DNA from: Sweltsa coloradensis
Lineage: Eukaryota > Arthropoda > Insecta > Plecoptera > Chloroperlidae
Length of the DNA: 64,000 bases
Assembly: GCA_024449915.1 (NCBI GenBank)
Contig: JAMZAV010000318.1
Location: 310,001-374,000, forward strand
Direction of reading: 5' to 3'
Shown: positions 35,159-47,160 of the stretch, piece by piece
How the letters are laid out: each line of letters begins with the position of its first letter
Numbering within the stretch: position 1 is the first letter of the stretch
Translations under genes and position numbers: made by a program
Notes under the pieces: model-generated
Told to the model about the DNA's origin: nothing
What the model saw: only the letters and a program-made list of their open reading frames with translations
The model's database searches: none

Positions 35159-35867
35159 ATCGATGTTGTGGATATTATAGTTGAATCTACTATAAATACT
35201 TTAGATTCCGTCAATAACCCCCCCCCCCGCAAGACCATTCTTCATGAACGTATTTTCTAATCAACAGACGAAAGATAAAATTTCGAATAATTACGCAGTT
35301 TGCCAACTTTCCTGAACGATCAGATTGAACATTAAATATGGCCTGTGACTGTGACATGTATTTAGTTTTGCCCGTCATGGAGGACGCATTGCAGTTTGAC
35401 AGTATTTACCACGTCTATTTTTGACAATTCATTTTGTTTGTACATAGATATTTCGGAGGTAATTTCACGGGTGAAAGCACGACTAATCGCGCGTTGCGTT
35501 GCCCCATGTTGCGCAGGGTAAAATTAATTTTATAAATAATCACAGGTTTATAATATCATCAAATTCCTGCGTTAATGTACGAAATTCTAATTTATCTCGA
35601 CAAGACTAAAATTGAAATTTACAATTACCTACTATATATTCATTAAAACATGCGATTATATACAGGCTTATCTGGTGACAAACGAAACGGAAATATCAGA
35701 GGATGAAATCTCATTATTAACTAATTAAACAATGATGCAGAGGAATTATTTTCATTTCGGTTGCGATATGAATTCATTTCGTTCTGGACTTTGTTTCCGC
35801 ATCCAAACAAATGCAAATAGTGGTGTGGGATGTAGCAGTGATATTTGCATGGCTCATGTGTTGATAT
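35159..35867. other. No recognised feature
   Basis: Contains a C homopolymer at about 35218-35228. Otherwise unassigned. Confidence 0.5.
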
Positions 35868-36100
35868 AACGTGCGGAAGCTCCACTGTGAACATCACTGT
35901 CCGCCCGTCCGTCTGTGCGTGAGTCACGTCACGATAATAACCGAACATGACCTCTAACAGACAAGCGTGTGTTGTCATTGCCCCGTAACAAGAGAGATGC
36001 ACAATCTTTTTGGTGACCCTAAGAGGTGGGGTAAACTCTTCCACTAGAAGGGGAATTTATATATTCCCGGCACCTCCACCAAAGATAATTAAATGCTTGT
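35868..36100 (+). mobile_element. Element R1, copy e
   Basis: GTGCGGAAGCTCCACT, GTCCGCCCGTCCGTCTGTGC, GAGTCACGTCACGATAA, ACCGAACATGACCTC, TTGTCATTGCCCCGTAACAA, GGTGACCCTAAGAGG and CCCGGCACCTCCACCAAA in canonical order. Confidence 0.8.
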
Positions 36101-37719
36101 CAAACGAGTAAAATAATGATAAGCTTGACCCCCTAGTTTGGATTATCCTGTACCCGTACCCGTATTTATTTTTGTTAGTATTACCAAAACAAGTAAGGCC
36201 TCGACTATAGAACCGATAAATCGATTTGTGGATAATCGATACTAATCGACAAGTACTCGACAATTTTTTCTATTCTATTTCTACCGTTCAAAAGATCTGA
36301 AATCTATATTTAATTTAAAAGATTGTAAGTTTCGTGGAATTGATATTTCTACTAAGCGAATAAAACGCTTTTATTCGTATTACACTTTGTGACAGGCCAG
36401 GGAAATGAACGATTTGACATTCCGCATCTTTTTAAATTTCAATTATCGATTGTTTATCATAAGTTCCATCAATCCAACGGTAACCCTATAACAATTTGTC
36501 GAGGTCACATTATCGTTTATTTGATATTTCTGTCTTCCTTGAACGTCGGTCCTATTCACTATAATACACCAACCCCTTAGATTGCTGCCTCGCACACAGA
36601 AATATGGAGGTGTCGCTCACTCGATATTCCTCGTCATGCACAGACGCCGGCTCACAAGCCCCCAGCTAGGGTTTATCGAATTGTTTGAATAGGAGTTGTA
36701 TTTTCAATAGATATAAAAACACTTTAGCACTTTCAGTGGGAATGTTTGTGCCCTGGGGAGGTACCATTATCTATAAATATCTCCGAGCTGTCAGACTGTC
36801 AGTGTAAGTGACAGAGTCGGCCCTCTTCACGAATCTAGTTTATAATGTAATGTGGTTGCTTTACTATTAATCTGCTATTCGCCAAATACATTCTAAATGC
36901 AAAATTTGAATGACAGAGCCAGTTTAAATCGTGAGGATGAGAGTTTAATGAGAAAATAACAATGATAGATGTTTAATTTATTACGTACAAAAAAACTGTT
37001 ACTAGTTTAAATATAGTGCATTATATTGTTTAGAACCGTTTTCACTATGTTGTCTGTAATAGAAGATGTTTCAAGGCCAAAACATGTGAAATTTTTAATG
37101 TTACGAAAATTAATAATGGTGAGTGGGAATGAAATCATTCATAGACACAAAAGTAAGATAATTTTAAAGTAATTGCTAAAGAATTATTTACAGAATGATT
37201 ATACATAGTTTAATCCATAGTAAAGACAATAATATTGGAAATAAATAATTGAATATTTAATTGAAATTAGCAATGGTAGTTCTTAAACAAAAACGTTTAA
37301 ACAATACATTTTGCCCATGCTTGACCCACCTACATAAGGGTATTTCACAAATGAACGCCTGTGTTATTGCTTTGTTCGTTGTACAAGACGGTTTATGCTA
37401 AACCTCAACGGGCTTATTCGTTTACGTCTCAATAGAAAGCCTCGTTTGTTGTCGGATCAATTGAATCGGGTCTGGAATACAGAATACGGAACGAGTAGAG
37501 TGCCATTCAAGGCGAAGCTTTCATGCTGCTTCTCTCTCGGGCGCAGCCCCCGGAGCACGGAGCTCGAGTTAAAAGTTCCAGCATTGTGGTATTGTAATGA
37601 GGTTTGGCTTGGTCAAGAAGATCTAGGCTGCATCAGACACAGGCCCTCGAGACAGACCCTGCAAGCCACTCAGTCGCTCAACGATCTCTTACTAGTCTCC
37701 CACAGACACTCATACCAAT
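36101..37719. other. No recognised gene
   Basis: AT-rich. 36215-36262 has several CGAT-containing near-palindromes. The plus-strand frame at 37395-37721 has no recognisable domain and no splice context. Confidence 0.45.
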
Positions 37720-37729
37720 GAACAAATCA

Positions 37730-38117
37730 AGTGGCGTATCCAAGGGGGGGGGGGAGGGGGGACAAACCCCCCCCCCCCTTTTGAAAAAAAAGTGTAAAGG
37801 AGAAATAAAATAACTGCAAATTACCATCTGACTAAAAGAGGATTTTAGTAGATACAAAGTTGGTTATTGTGATGCTTTAAAACGCACAGATTTTCACCAA
37901 AATGACCTTGAAAGAGAAACTTTTGGATTAAAAACAGGATTTTAGTAGATAAAAAGTTGGTCATTGTGATGCTTTAAAACGCACAGATTTTCACCAAAAT
38001 GACCTTGAAGGAGAAAACTTTTCCGGGGGGCAAGCCCCCGTCCCCCACTTAGCCTTCAGCACATCTATGAAAAAATTGATTGAACCCCCCCTTTTATGAA
38101 TTCCTGGATACGCCACT
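37730..38117. mobile_element. 388-bp DNA transposon M6 with 10-bp TSD
   Basis: Terminal inverted repeats AGTGGCGTATCC(A/-)AGG and CCTGGATACGCCACT. Direct repeats of GAACAAATCA flank it exactly (37720-37729 and 38118-38127). G and C runs sit just inside the ends. The interior holds a 97-bp tandem duplication starting at 37839 and 37936 (AGGATTTTAGTAGAT, GATGCTTTAAAACGCACAG, CACCAAAATGACCTTGAA). No coding capacity. The 10-bp duplication suggests a Mutator-like superfamily. If only 8 bp are true, hAT fits. Confidence 0.9.
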
Positions 38118-38127
38118 GAACAAATCA

Positions 38128-39551
38128 CAAACATATTTTATTTATTTAATATTTGCAAATATATGACCCTCAAAAAGAGCATTGTTATAATTTGGGTTTG
38201 AATTATCATGGACTAGAATATTAAACATAAGTTCTATGTGAGAGTTTTACTCATAAAATTAAGTAGCAAACAAAACATTTCGTTCCCCGAACATTAAAAA
38301 CCTCGCTGCAAATTTTACGCCCCACTCCCTGAACGAGTACAAAAACGGTGTAACATATTTTTATTGTGTTAGGATTATAAACTTTAAATGAGATTTTACA
38401 TGTAACAACTAAAGCCCAACCCGAAGCTTGAATGACCAATTTAGAAATCTATTTTAAAACTCTGGATTATCATTATTTGTTACGTTGTTTTACTATTGTG
38501 GCTGCTCGAATAAAAGTATTGGTGAAAGATATTTGCATAAGGCGGTCATTAACAATTAGCTGCTCGATTACCCCTCCTGAATCCGTTCTACCAATAAATA
38601 ATATCTAAAACACAAGCAATACAACTATTACTATGGTAATTCGCGTTTTGTGACTATTTAAAAAAATTGTATCCACAGGAAATATGAAAAGGTTGTCCTT
38701 GTTCTCATTTGATTCAAACTCGAACTACTTCTATGTCCAAATGCAAAATAATTCGCCATGTGGGCGAGTTTTCCTATTGAACCTAGCTCAAAGCACATAT
38801 TACATGAATTTGTTTGCCCCACCTCATGGTAGTCATGTTTTTACCGGCAATATTTTGCCTCTGCCCCCACGCCCTTTGATTACAGCGTTGCCTACCTCGA
38901 CGACTGTTCAACAGCTGTTTCAGCCGACAACATCGCAACAGAGCAGACCCCTAACCTAATCACCATGAACATTATTAGTTAACTTTCATCCCGTCATCAG
39001 GGGAACTTTTAACTCAGTTTAGCAAATTCCACAGGCACAAAATTATTCAAATATTTTCACCGAGCTAGCAAATTAGCTGGAAATGACAGCCACCTCCAGA
39101 GTACAACTAAAACGCCACTCTTCAATAAAATATGTCAATCTAGTTGGAAAATGTTTAAAGTTGGGGTAGGAGAGAGGGTAGTTTTGAATAATAGTTTCAT
39201 AAACCAAAAGTGAAAACATACCACACATTTTTCTTTTAAAAAAAAGAACACTAGCACATTCATTTGAAACCCGAGGGAATTTCCTTAGTCTGGAATTTAA
39301 ATTTTGTGACATCTACAACATAAAAGTTCTAACGTCCCTTCGGCAAAAAGTTGGAGTAAATGTCTACCCCTTGCTACACAAATCTCACTAGAGATTACAT
39401 GTCCTCGTCTCGTCTCAAAGCATATATCGTTAGGTAACATATATTTTTGTGTAAAAATATTTATTTTGAAACGGGCAAGGGCAATATAGTGAGTGAAACG
39501 ATATTTTTATTTAATACAAAATATATTAAATTCGTTTATACTATTATTTGA
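38128..39551. other. No recognised gene
   Basis: The plus-strand frame at 38684-38959 follows an acceptor-like ATCCACAG but shows no domain. Left uncalled. Confidence 0.45.
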
Positions 39552-39758
39552 TTATTAAAGTGCGAAGCTCCTTCATATTATTATGCATCACTTTTATTTC
39601 CATCCGTCTGTGCGTGAGTCACGTCTCACGATAACATCCGATCAAGACCTACGAATGGATGTGTTTTCATTGACATTGCTTTTCGACAAGAATGATGCAG
39701 ATGGTTTTATGTGACCCTAGGGTTCAGGACATCGGGGGCGTACTTGTTTGTTATAAAA
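39552..39758 (+). mobile_element. Element R1, copy f (5' part)
   Basis: GTGCGAAGCTCCTTCATATT end, CCATCCGTCTGTGCG, GAGTCACGTCTCACGATAAC, GACATTGCTTTTCGACAAGA, ATGATGCAG, GTGACCCTAGGG. It continues into a tandem array made from its own core. Confidence 0.8.
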
Positions 39759-40190
39759 CCGGCACCTCCACCAAAAACGTCATTTGTAATAACGTGTTGT
39801 ATTATTTTATGTTCTTCAGTGTGATTATAGAACCGGCACCTCCACCAAAAACGAAGTTTGTAATAACGTGTTGTATTATTTTATGTTCTTCAGTGTGGTT
39901 ATAGAACCGGCACCTCCACCAAAAACGACATTTGGAATAACGTGTTGTATTATCTAATGTTCTTCAGTGTGGTTATAGAACCGGCACCTTCACCAAAAAC
40001 GAAATTTGTAATAACGTGTTGTATTATTTTATGTTCTTCAGTGTGGTTATAGAACCGGCACCTCCACCAAAAACGAAGTTTGTAATAACGTGTTGTTTTA
40101 TGTCTGTTCTTCGGTGTGATTATAGAACCGGCACCTCCACCAAAAACGAAATTTGTAATAACGTGTTGTATTATTTCATGTTTGTATCTT
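39759..40190. repeat. 74-bp tandem array built from R1 core
   Basis: CCGGCACCTCCACCAAAAAC starts at 39759, 39833, 39907, 39981 (one T change), 40055 and 40128, steps of 74, 74, 74, 74 and 73. Each unit continues with GTAATAACGTGTTGTATTAT and GTTCTTCAGTGTG(G/A)TTATAG. Six units were generated from one element in place. Frames through it (such as NFVFGGGAGSI on the minus strand) are artefacts. Confidence 0.97.
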
Positions 40191-41834
40191 TGACAGTCGT
40201 TGTTTAGCTCTCTACTTGCATTATTTGTTGTGATTGAATTCGATTTAGTGGGCGTGTTTGGCGTGTTGTTTTGTTCACAGCTCTGATGCCGTACTCTCCG
40301 GGGATTAAGCTTAGCCTGAGTCTGCACGCTGTCCAGCCTAACTCGGAACTGATGCAAGGCAAAGAGCTTCGAGCTCCCAGTGCTTTGATCCGACAGAGGA
40401 GAATATTTTTGAATTGGAAACGTCGAGAAACAAGAAAGTGGCCACTTAGAGCAGTACGAGAGATCTCGCCTGCAACGACAAGACTGAAGACTACCCCACT
40501 TTGTGGTAAATCACATTCGAACAGTTTCCAAAACCAGTGTACTATTACTTCTGAAGAGCAGTCTTTTCACTGGTTGTTTGTTAATATAGCTTTGACTTGT
40601 AAATGTATTTTGAAATACATAAGAATTTATTAGATTGTAATTCTCGATCAGAACTGATTTTTACTAAAGGACATAATTAATTCAGATTAAAAAGTTGAAA
40701 ATAGCCGGTTTTAGAATCATGCTACATTTATAACAACAAATCATCATAAATCAAATTGTTATATGATATGACGCCTGTATATATTATTAGTGTTTTACTT
40801 TTGAAATTAATGATTTATCAATATAAATATTGTTTATACTTATAAACAACATATTTGAAAGTATAAATACCAAGTAATGATCATGTAATTTAATACAGTG
40901 CTCAAATCAGATTATTACAGAATGAATATCGTAATTGTGTGTCTGGCGGTCGTCTATGTCATGAGGCTATACAATACCTTATAAACTTAGAATAAATTCA
41001 CCTCCTATTCAATAGAGTCAATACAATTTGCAAGGAAAATATACTAGGATCTGAGCTCTATTCAGTATTCGTACATATTAAACAAAGCAACCCTTGTACG
41101 CACTTTAATTCAAGCTCGGTACAGAGCATTGCACATCGTGTAACGATAACATACCACACACTGAGAATGTTAAACTAAACAACATGTAAGCAAACCTCTC
41201 TGCTTTAGAGGTGTACAACTTTTATAAAGCCGTGCTCTCGATTTCAGCGCGATCAACAAAGGGGTTTGATACCGACAGACTTGTACGATCGAGTGTTCAA
41301 AACTTTCAGGCTTTTATTTCTGTCTCGGCTCAAACGCAATTTATTGATTTTAAGACGAACTTGTGCACACCGCAAAGATCAAAGGGTCCGCTAAAGTGAG
41401 TACATTAACCCTTAGACAGGATGGCATTTAGAATAACTTCTAAAAACTTGTGAAAATTGTTATAAAATAAACTATACCCAGTTTGAAAAGAAATTAAATT
41501 GGATGAGAAATTAAAAAATGTTTAACACACTAACAATAACTAATCATAAATAATAATTGAAAATGTGGTAAATGCTTCCACTCAACACTCAGGAGACCCG
41601 GCTTTACTGTCCGGTCGAAGATGATTTTACCGAGCTGAGTTTCTGGACGGTTTCGACGAATAGAATAACGTGATGTCTCCGTAAAATAGAAAAATAGTTA
41701 CAGTGATAAAATGTTAAAAATTTTATCAACCTATATGTTGCATTTCATATAATAAACGTAACAAATTGTCATAATTAAAATGGAATTGATGAGGGGGAAA
41801 CAAATTTGCCAATATTTAAAATTCAAAAATAATA
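40191..41834. other. No recognised gene
   Basis: The plus-strand frame from 40271 contains an acceptor-like GTTCACAG and a GTAAAT donor-like site, but its basic peptide matches nothing I know. Otherwise AT-rich. Confidence 0.4.
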
Positions 41835-41885
41835 TATTCAAAATGGTGGAGGCGCCGAGTCATAAATTTTTAATCTTTCTCGAAG
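41835..41885 (-). mobile_element. Element R1, fragment g
   Basis: AAAATGGTGGAGGCGCCGAG is the reverse complement of the R1 core with two changes; little else of the element remains. Confidence 0.55.
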
Positions 41886-41892
41886 GCTGGCG

Positions 41893-41975
41893 ACCCCCTT
41901 TACTTTCAGTCACCAACCCCATTTACTTTCAGAGTCACCAACCCCCTTTACTTTCAGTCACCAACCCCATTTACT
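41893..41975. repeat. Short tandem repeat, about 26-28 bp x 3
   Basis: CACCAACCCC(A/C)TTTACTTTCAG units, alternating CCATTTAC and CCCTTTAC forms. Confidence 0.85.
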
Positions 41976-43189
41976 TAGGCACTACACCACTATTGATCGT
42001 TGTAACCCCACCTGTTTGGTCAGAATCGCTGGGCAATTGAAACACTGACGAATTAGTAAGTAATTGCCAGTAGTAGCGAGTAGTATAGTGGTAACTAACA
42101 TCATGAAAGTGGTTTTGGGCATGTTTCAATGCATATTTTCTCCTAGAAGGAACGATAGTACCCCAATCAAATGTGGCATGTGTTGTCATGTATCGAAATC
42201 CCCTCGATTATGACTTTTAAAGTTTATAACACTTTTCATGATGACTGGGTGACACCTCGGAAACCACTCAACTCGGCTTGCTGTATAAGGTGCCAGAGTG
42301 AGTAGCGCTCCGCGGCTTGGCTGCGGCGCCCTTACGGGCATCTAGATAGTTCAACCATTAAAATCCATGGTTCAACAATGCTATAGAAGCCGTTGAACCT
42401 TCTAGGAATATAGAAAAGCAATTTCAAAAGACAAACAGTGCATGGCGGTGGGATGATGCAACACTGCCGCCTGTCAGTTGCTCTTCAGCCCCGTATCATC
42501 TTCTTTGCAAGGACTGGCGAGATAAGGGGTAGAACTGCGAGAGAAGGAGATGAATACAAGCTGGGGATCACAACTTATTTCACGGTGTTCACGTGTATCC
42601 ACATAAGAGACATACATAATTCAAACGTTTGAATTTTTATTCTCTAAGCAAAACTTCGTGCAAAACTTCGCGTACATGGAAATAATAAAAACCACAAAAC
42701 TGATTTATCGCATGTTAACATATGTTTATCGGATCTCTGCACATCATATACCGAGAACTATGCCAAATTAAATATATTTCTGTAATTGTGCGATGGGGCA
42801 TAATATAAGACTCAGCAACCCACCATCCCGGTAAAAAACAAATAATCCTGTCAAGAACAGGTACATGAAAATGGCGGCCGTGATCCTGGTCACGTGGCCA
42901 GCCTGCCTGGACACGTGACTGGTTGTCATGGCAACAGTGGCAGAACGACGAATTTGTCTGGTTTGGGGGTTAACATTTGTACATCTGCAGATGACACTCG
43001 TCCGTCATATTGGACAGGTTGTATTTTGTTTTTCGGTTCTATTGGAGACGCAGATGATAGATATCCGAGGATGAAAAGCAATTAATAAACTTGTTGGAGT
43101 CGGCGATTTATCTACGTAAAAAAATCCTTCGATTTCATAGCTATCTTTAATGTTTCAAAAACACTGTATCAAGATCAAATAATGAAAAA
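41976..43189. other. No recognised feature
   Basis: Unassigned. A GC-rich patch near 42305-42340 carries no coding signal. Confidence 0.45.
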
Positions 43190-43685
43190 CTTATTAATTA
43201 ACTTCGTTAATAGATGATTTTTGGTTGAGAGAAGCGAAGACTAATTTCACTGACCCTCCAAAAATTTGGTTCGGGTGTTTTTTTGTTTGTTTTTATGTAT
43301 TTTTGTATTTTTGTTTGCGCTCTACCGGGCAAACGACATATGCGATCTTGATGAAAATTTGAGGGGACCTTCGAAATCTCTGAATTAGACTTGCCACGTT
43401 TTTGGATACAATCGATCAAATATTTCTTATGATATCGTACTTTTACGATTTTGTTTTCGATTTTTAATGGGATATTTTCGTGATATTTGGCTAACGGCTA
43501 CTCCGTTCTTGACGAAACTTTATGGGAACGTTATAAATCACTGAAATTATATATGTTATGATTTTAGAGACATTTGAAGTAATATTTCTCATAGAAATCG
43601 TACTTTTACGAATTTTTCCCGATTATTAATACGATTAATCATCAACGCGATTGGAAAAAGCGTTAGCGAAGCAGCCTAGTGATAA
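43190..43685 (-). mobile_element. Element R2, copy b
   Basis: The left end has GAGAAGCGAAGACTAATTTC, the right end CAACGCGATTGGAAAAAGCG followed by GCGAAGCAGCCTAGTG. The interior has a poly-T/G block, CTCTACCGGGCAAACGACAT, GATGAAAATTTGAGGGGACC, two ATCGTACTTTTACGA blocks and AAACTTTATGGGAACG. It aligns end to end with 56865-57325 in opposite orientation. Confidence 0.75.
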
Positions 43686-44335
43686 TCAACAGCGCCATCT
43701 TTCTTGCAGGCATAGCACTATGGGAGCAAGGGCTCACGTGCTTGGTTGTGTGGCGGGCTGCGTGATTGGTATGAGACGCAGTACGTCACACATCCAGCGT
43801 ATGACAGTCACAGTGTGGAGTACTAAAGCCCCTTTCTCCCCTAATACCATGCGTGCAATAAAGATGGTGGTTATGAGAATCGTAACCGCTCATTGTCTGC
43901 TCTTTATTATAGCCAGTCAACTTCAGAAATAAATTTATCAAATTACGAATGATAGAACATAAATTATTATAAAATAGCAGTAAAATAATTTTTTGTAACC
44001 AAACAGCATAATAATCTGTCTTCTACTGGTACCGGCACCGCGCTAATCGTGAAGTATACTGCAAGTGCATAGTTGATAGGTGACGGTAAAGTGCTACTGG
44101 TGTACTGATAATATTATAATTGTTATGTGATATATGTGAAGCAGGTAGATGTAAAAAAAACATCGTACACACATTACCGGTATATGTTCATGTTTTGTCA
44201 TGTAGCAAGCATGTGACAAAATTAGAATTAATGCACAGTTTTGAAACTATAAATGGGACAATGAGACATATATTTTATTTTGAAGCAATGCTAATGGCAT
44301 TATAGTCTCTACTGCTAGCGTGCATTTATGGACAA
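43686..44335. other. No recognised feature
   Basis: Unassigned; 43680-43870 is GC-richer and includes an acceptor-like TTTCTTGCAG at 43701-43710 with no recognisable coding segment after it. Confidence 0.45.
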
Positions 44336-44338
44336 TAA

Positions 44339-44614
44339 GGCCGCGTTCACATAACTTTGGTTTGTCTTAAGAAATTGTTATTGGTTGTTATGGTAACAAG
44401 AAATCCGATATCCTGATTGGTTAGTAATGTTTCAGTGGCCTGTCATAATAAAGTTACTCCTTTTCATTGGTCGTCGTATAAATAACAAAACGTCTGATTG
44501 GTCCGTCGTAAGAATTTTGTTTTTGTTATAACAATTTCTTAAGACTAAAACGTAAACAATTTAACACGTATTTCCTATCCCCTTATAACTAAACCAATTA
44601 ATGTGAACCCAGCC
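44339..44614 (+). mobile_element. MITE M1, first unit of inverted pair
   Basis: 276 bp, starting GGCCGCGTTCACATAACTTT and ending ATTAATGTGAACCCAGCC, which are imperfect terminal inverted repeats of each other. TAA lies immediately outside each end (44336-44338 and 44615-44617). TAA duplications and a GGCCGCGTTCACA-type end suggest the PIF/Harbinger group. The interior has no coding capacity. Confidence 0.85.
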
Positions 44615-44617
44615 TAA

Positions 44618-44894
44618 GGCCGCGTTCCCACAAATTGGTTTAGTTATAAGGGGATAGCAAATACGTGTTAAATTGTTTACGTTTTTGTCCTAAGAAATTG
44701 TTATAACAAAACCATAATTCTTATGACGGACCAATCAGACCTTTTGTTATTCATTCGACGACCAATGAAAAGGAGTAACTTCATTATGACAGGCCACTGA
44801 AACATTACTAACCAATCAGGATATCGGATTTCTTGTTACCATAACAACCAATAACAATTTCTTAAGACTAAACCAAAGTTATGGAAACGCGGCC
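44618..44894 (-). mobile_element. MITE M1, second unit of inverted pair
   Basis: 277 bp, nearly the exact reverse complement of the unit at 44339-44614, so the pair forms a palindrome of about 556 bp. It is bounded by TAA at 44615-44617 and 44895-44897. The two units share the middle TAA. Both ends here read GGCCGCGTT, better conserved than the right end of the first unit. Confidence 0.85.
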
Positions 44895-44934
44895 TAATGG
44901 AATAATGAACGTCAGAATTTAAAAAAAAAAAACT

Positions 44935-44990
44935 GTCTGTCACCGGAATTCGAGCCCGGGAGCTGCACTCGAAGCAGGAAAAATCAACGA
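44935..44990 (-). repeat. tRNA-like fragment (weak)
   Basis: The minus strand has GGGCTCGAATTCCGG, close to a B box, preceded by a possible anticodon arm (CTGCTTCGAGTGCAG). No A box found. Possible SINE remnant. Confidence 0.3.
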
Positions 44991-45875
44991 GTGGATTTTC
45001 GTCCACTTCAACCCAACAAACATTAGTATTGTTCACGTTAGTTTTAACTGAGTGAATAGCTCTGGTTATAATGTAATGTTGTTGTTAATGTTCTACCTGT
45101 CACCGTCAAAGCGAACAGACTGTCAGGACCACGTGCGCTGACTGAGCGCTCTATATGCAGTGGGCGGTGGGTTCTACTGGGTGGCTCGAGCGTACGTGAT
45201 GTGTCGGGGAAACAGGAGCAAGGCAAGTCTCAAACAGAATCCAAACACAAATAAGCAAAACAGAAAGCTCAGAAAAAGATTATTCCGTTTTCAGATTTCT
45301 GGCTTTAGTTGAGTGAATTGTGCTAATGGCATCTCGTCGAGTCGTCAAAATGAAGTACACACAAGTTCAAACTAATTTAACGCTTGATTGTTATATAAGT
45401 ACAGTATATGTATAATATTGTAAATCGTAAGGTTGATTATTATTCACAATATTGATTTTTGATAGCTTCTTTTATAGACAACACTAGGGGGGTTACAAAA
45501 GACGTATTCCAACTTGTGTCCACTTATTAATGGCAGCAGAGGATAACCCAAAATACTATGCAATTTTGGAAATTAATATGTCAATGTCGAATGGCTTATG
45601 TTTTTATTTAACAACTGTGTGGTTTGTCATATTCTCGAATGGGTTTAGTATTAGCAGGCATGTCTCTCCTAACGGTTACATCAGCCTGGCCACCCCACGA
45701 ACCGGCTCGGCTGGGCTTGCTTTATATGGCTGCTATTGCTCGGCCGCATCTGACGGAATTAATTTCCGCTAAACCGCAAGACGGTCATCTAGCGAGCCTA
45801 CTCTCGGGCGAGATGAAACGTCTTCTTTGTCACTTTCTTACGAGGATCCTAGTTAAAATAATTCATTGTGTTGTC
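44991..45875. other. Unassigned, possible decayed LINE body
   Basis: The frame of the retrotransposon protein below extends upstream to about 45624, but its residues before about 45876 do not resemble reverse transcriptase. Nothing else recognised. Confidence 0.4.
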
Positions 45876-46109
45876 GACATCGATATAACTAGTGACCTTG
45901 GTTTCCGCACACCGAACAAAAATACTCGTAATCATGATACTTTCATGATTTCAAAGTGCAGAATTGATGTGTATAAATATTCTTGTATAAATAGGCTTCA
46001 AAGATCGTACAACTTAGTAGGGAAGCAAGAAGACATTGACATTCACCATTTAGATCTCAACAGTTTTAAATCAATAATTACCAACATGTTCAAAGTGCCT
46101 CACAACTAG
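45876..46109 (+). pseudogene. LINE ORF2 C-terminal remnant
   Basis: An open stretch ending in TAG reads VDIDITSDLGFRTPN, then TRNHDTFMISKCRIDVYK, then INRLQRSYNLVG and LNSFKSIITNMF. This order (a TR-x-H segment, a basic K-S/C-x-x-NR block, a degenerate W/Y-N motif, and a closing FK-x-x-(I/L) helix) is the usual C-terminus of non-LTR retrotransposon reverse transcriptases of the Jockey/CR1 type. The catalytic FADD region, endonuclease and most of the protein are absent, so this is a 5'-truncated, inactive copy. The ATG at 45624 is fortuitous. Confidence 0.6.
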
Positions 46110-46250
46110 TTATCTCTAAGTATCTTTAACTATTCATTAGTATTCCTTCATGATAAAATGTAGACTTAGTTTCTAGTTACTAGTTATATTATATCACACT
46201 TGTGGGGTATATCCCTGTTGTTGATAAATAAAATAAATAATAAAAATATA
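46110..46250 (+). mobile_element. LINE 3' UTR and tail
   Basis: Follows the ORF2 remnant and ends TGTTGTTGATAAATAAAATA-type sequence, an A/T-rich terminal repeat typical of LINE 3' ends. Confidence 0.6.
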
Positions 46251-47094
46251 AACACATTAAGATCAAACACAAAAACGCTTCTTAAGTTTATGAAATAACA
46301 TCTTGATAGACTGAAAATTCAGTGAAGATCACACGCGAATGTGTCAGTGCGTTGAATATTCTATGGCATTACTTTCCATAATGTAAAACGTATCCAACAA
46401 TGTACATAGCCCAAAGGATTCATATCTGGTATTTTCGATTTCCAAAATATTTTTACAAGCTCGGTCGAAGAAATCAATATGAAATAAAATTTGTGTTTAT
46501 TTTCGGGCACATTTCGTTTGGCTGAAGGCGATCATGAACGAAACGAAACTTTGTTATGTATAAATAATATTTTTGAACTCAAATAACGTGAAATAATAGA
46601 GTTTTTAATATGGTGAAATAAATTTGAAAGAAGTTTGAATTGGATGTATAATCTGATGCAGGATACACCCTGGGGAAAAAATATGATGAAGTTCAGCCCT
46701 TATAACTACAAATATAAAACAAAAAGCCTTTAAAGTTATTCTGTTATTAATTTGTTTCACAGTATGTTGGAGATTTTAGCAGGATTTTGAGTTAGATTTA
46801 ACCGCAATGTTTTATTTTCTTCGGGCCTTGTCTCATTTCGTTACAACAAAACATTTATTTAAATTTACGTTTCATACTTTTAACTCGTTTTAAATATTTT
46901 GAACAGAAAAACAACTCTTTTATTTTGAAAACAATGTTCTGCAAAAACACAGTTGTCATTTACATTTTCAGTTACATGTTTTATATTATGAAGTGATCAA
47001 GTTAATAAATATATTACTCACATTTCCGAATAGGTCAGGATGTCCAATTAGTATTCATTATTTTTTGTGCATTTCTGTTATTTTGTTTTTGTTT
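46251..47094. other. No recognised feature
   Basis: AT-rich, unassigned. Confidence 0.5.
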
Positions 47095-47160
47095 TCGTCC
47101 TTTGTAAATCAGTTTTAATAACTAAATAAGATAAACGTTACATTAGAGTAAATAATAGAA
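47095..47160 (+). repeat. Retroelement 3' tail (type T)
   Basis: CGTCCTTTGTAAATCAGTTT, TAATAACTAAATAAGATAAA and CGTTACATTAGAGTAAATA. One hairpin side is mutated. Confidence 0.6.

Noticed and set aside
40271..40633. 120-codon plus-strand frame with acceptor-like and donor-like sites
   Set aside because: No recognisable domain, and the open segment follows directly after a tandem array. Evidence is too thin to call an exon.
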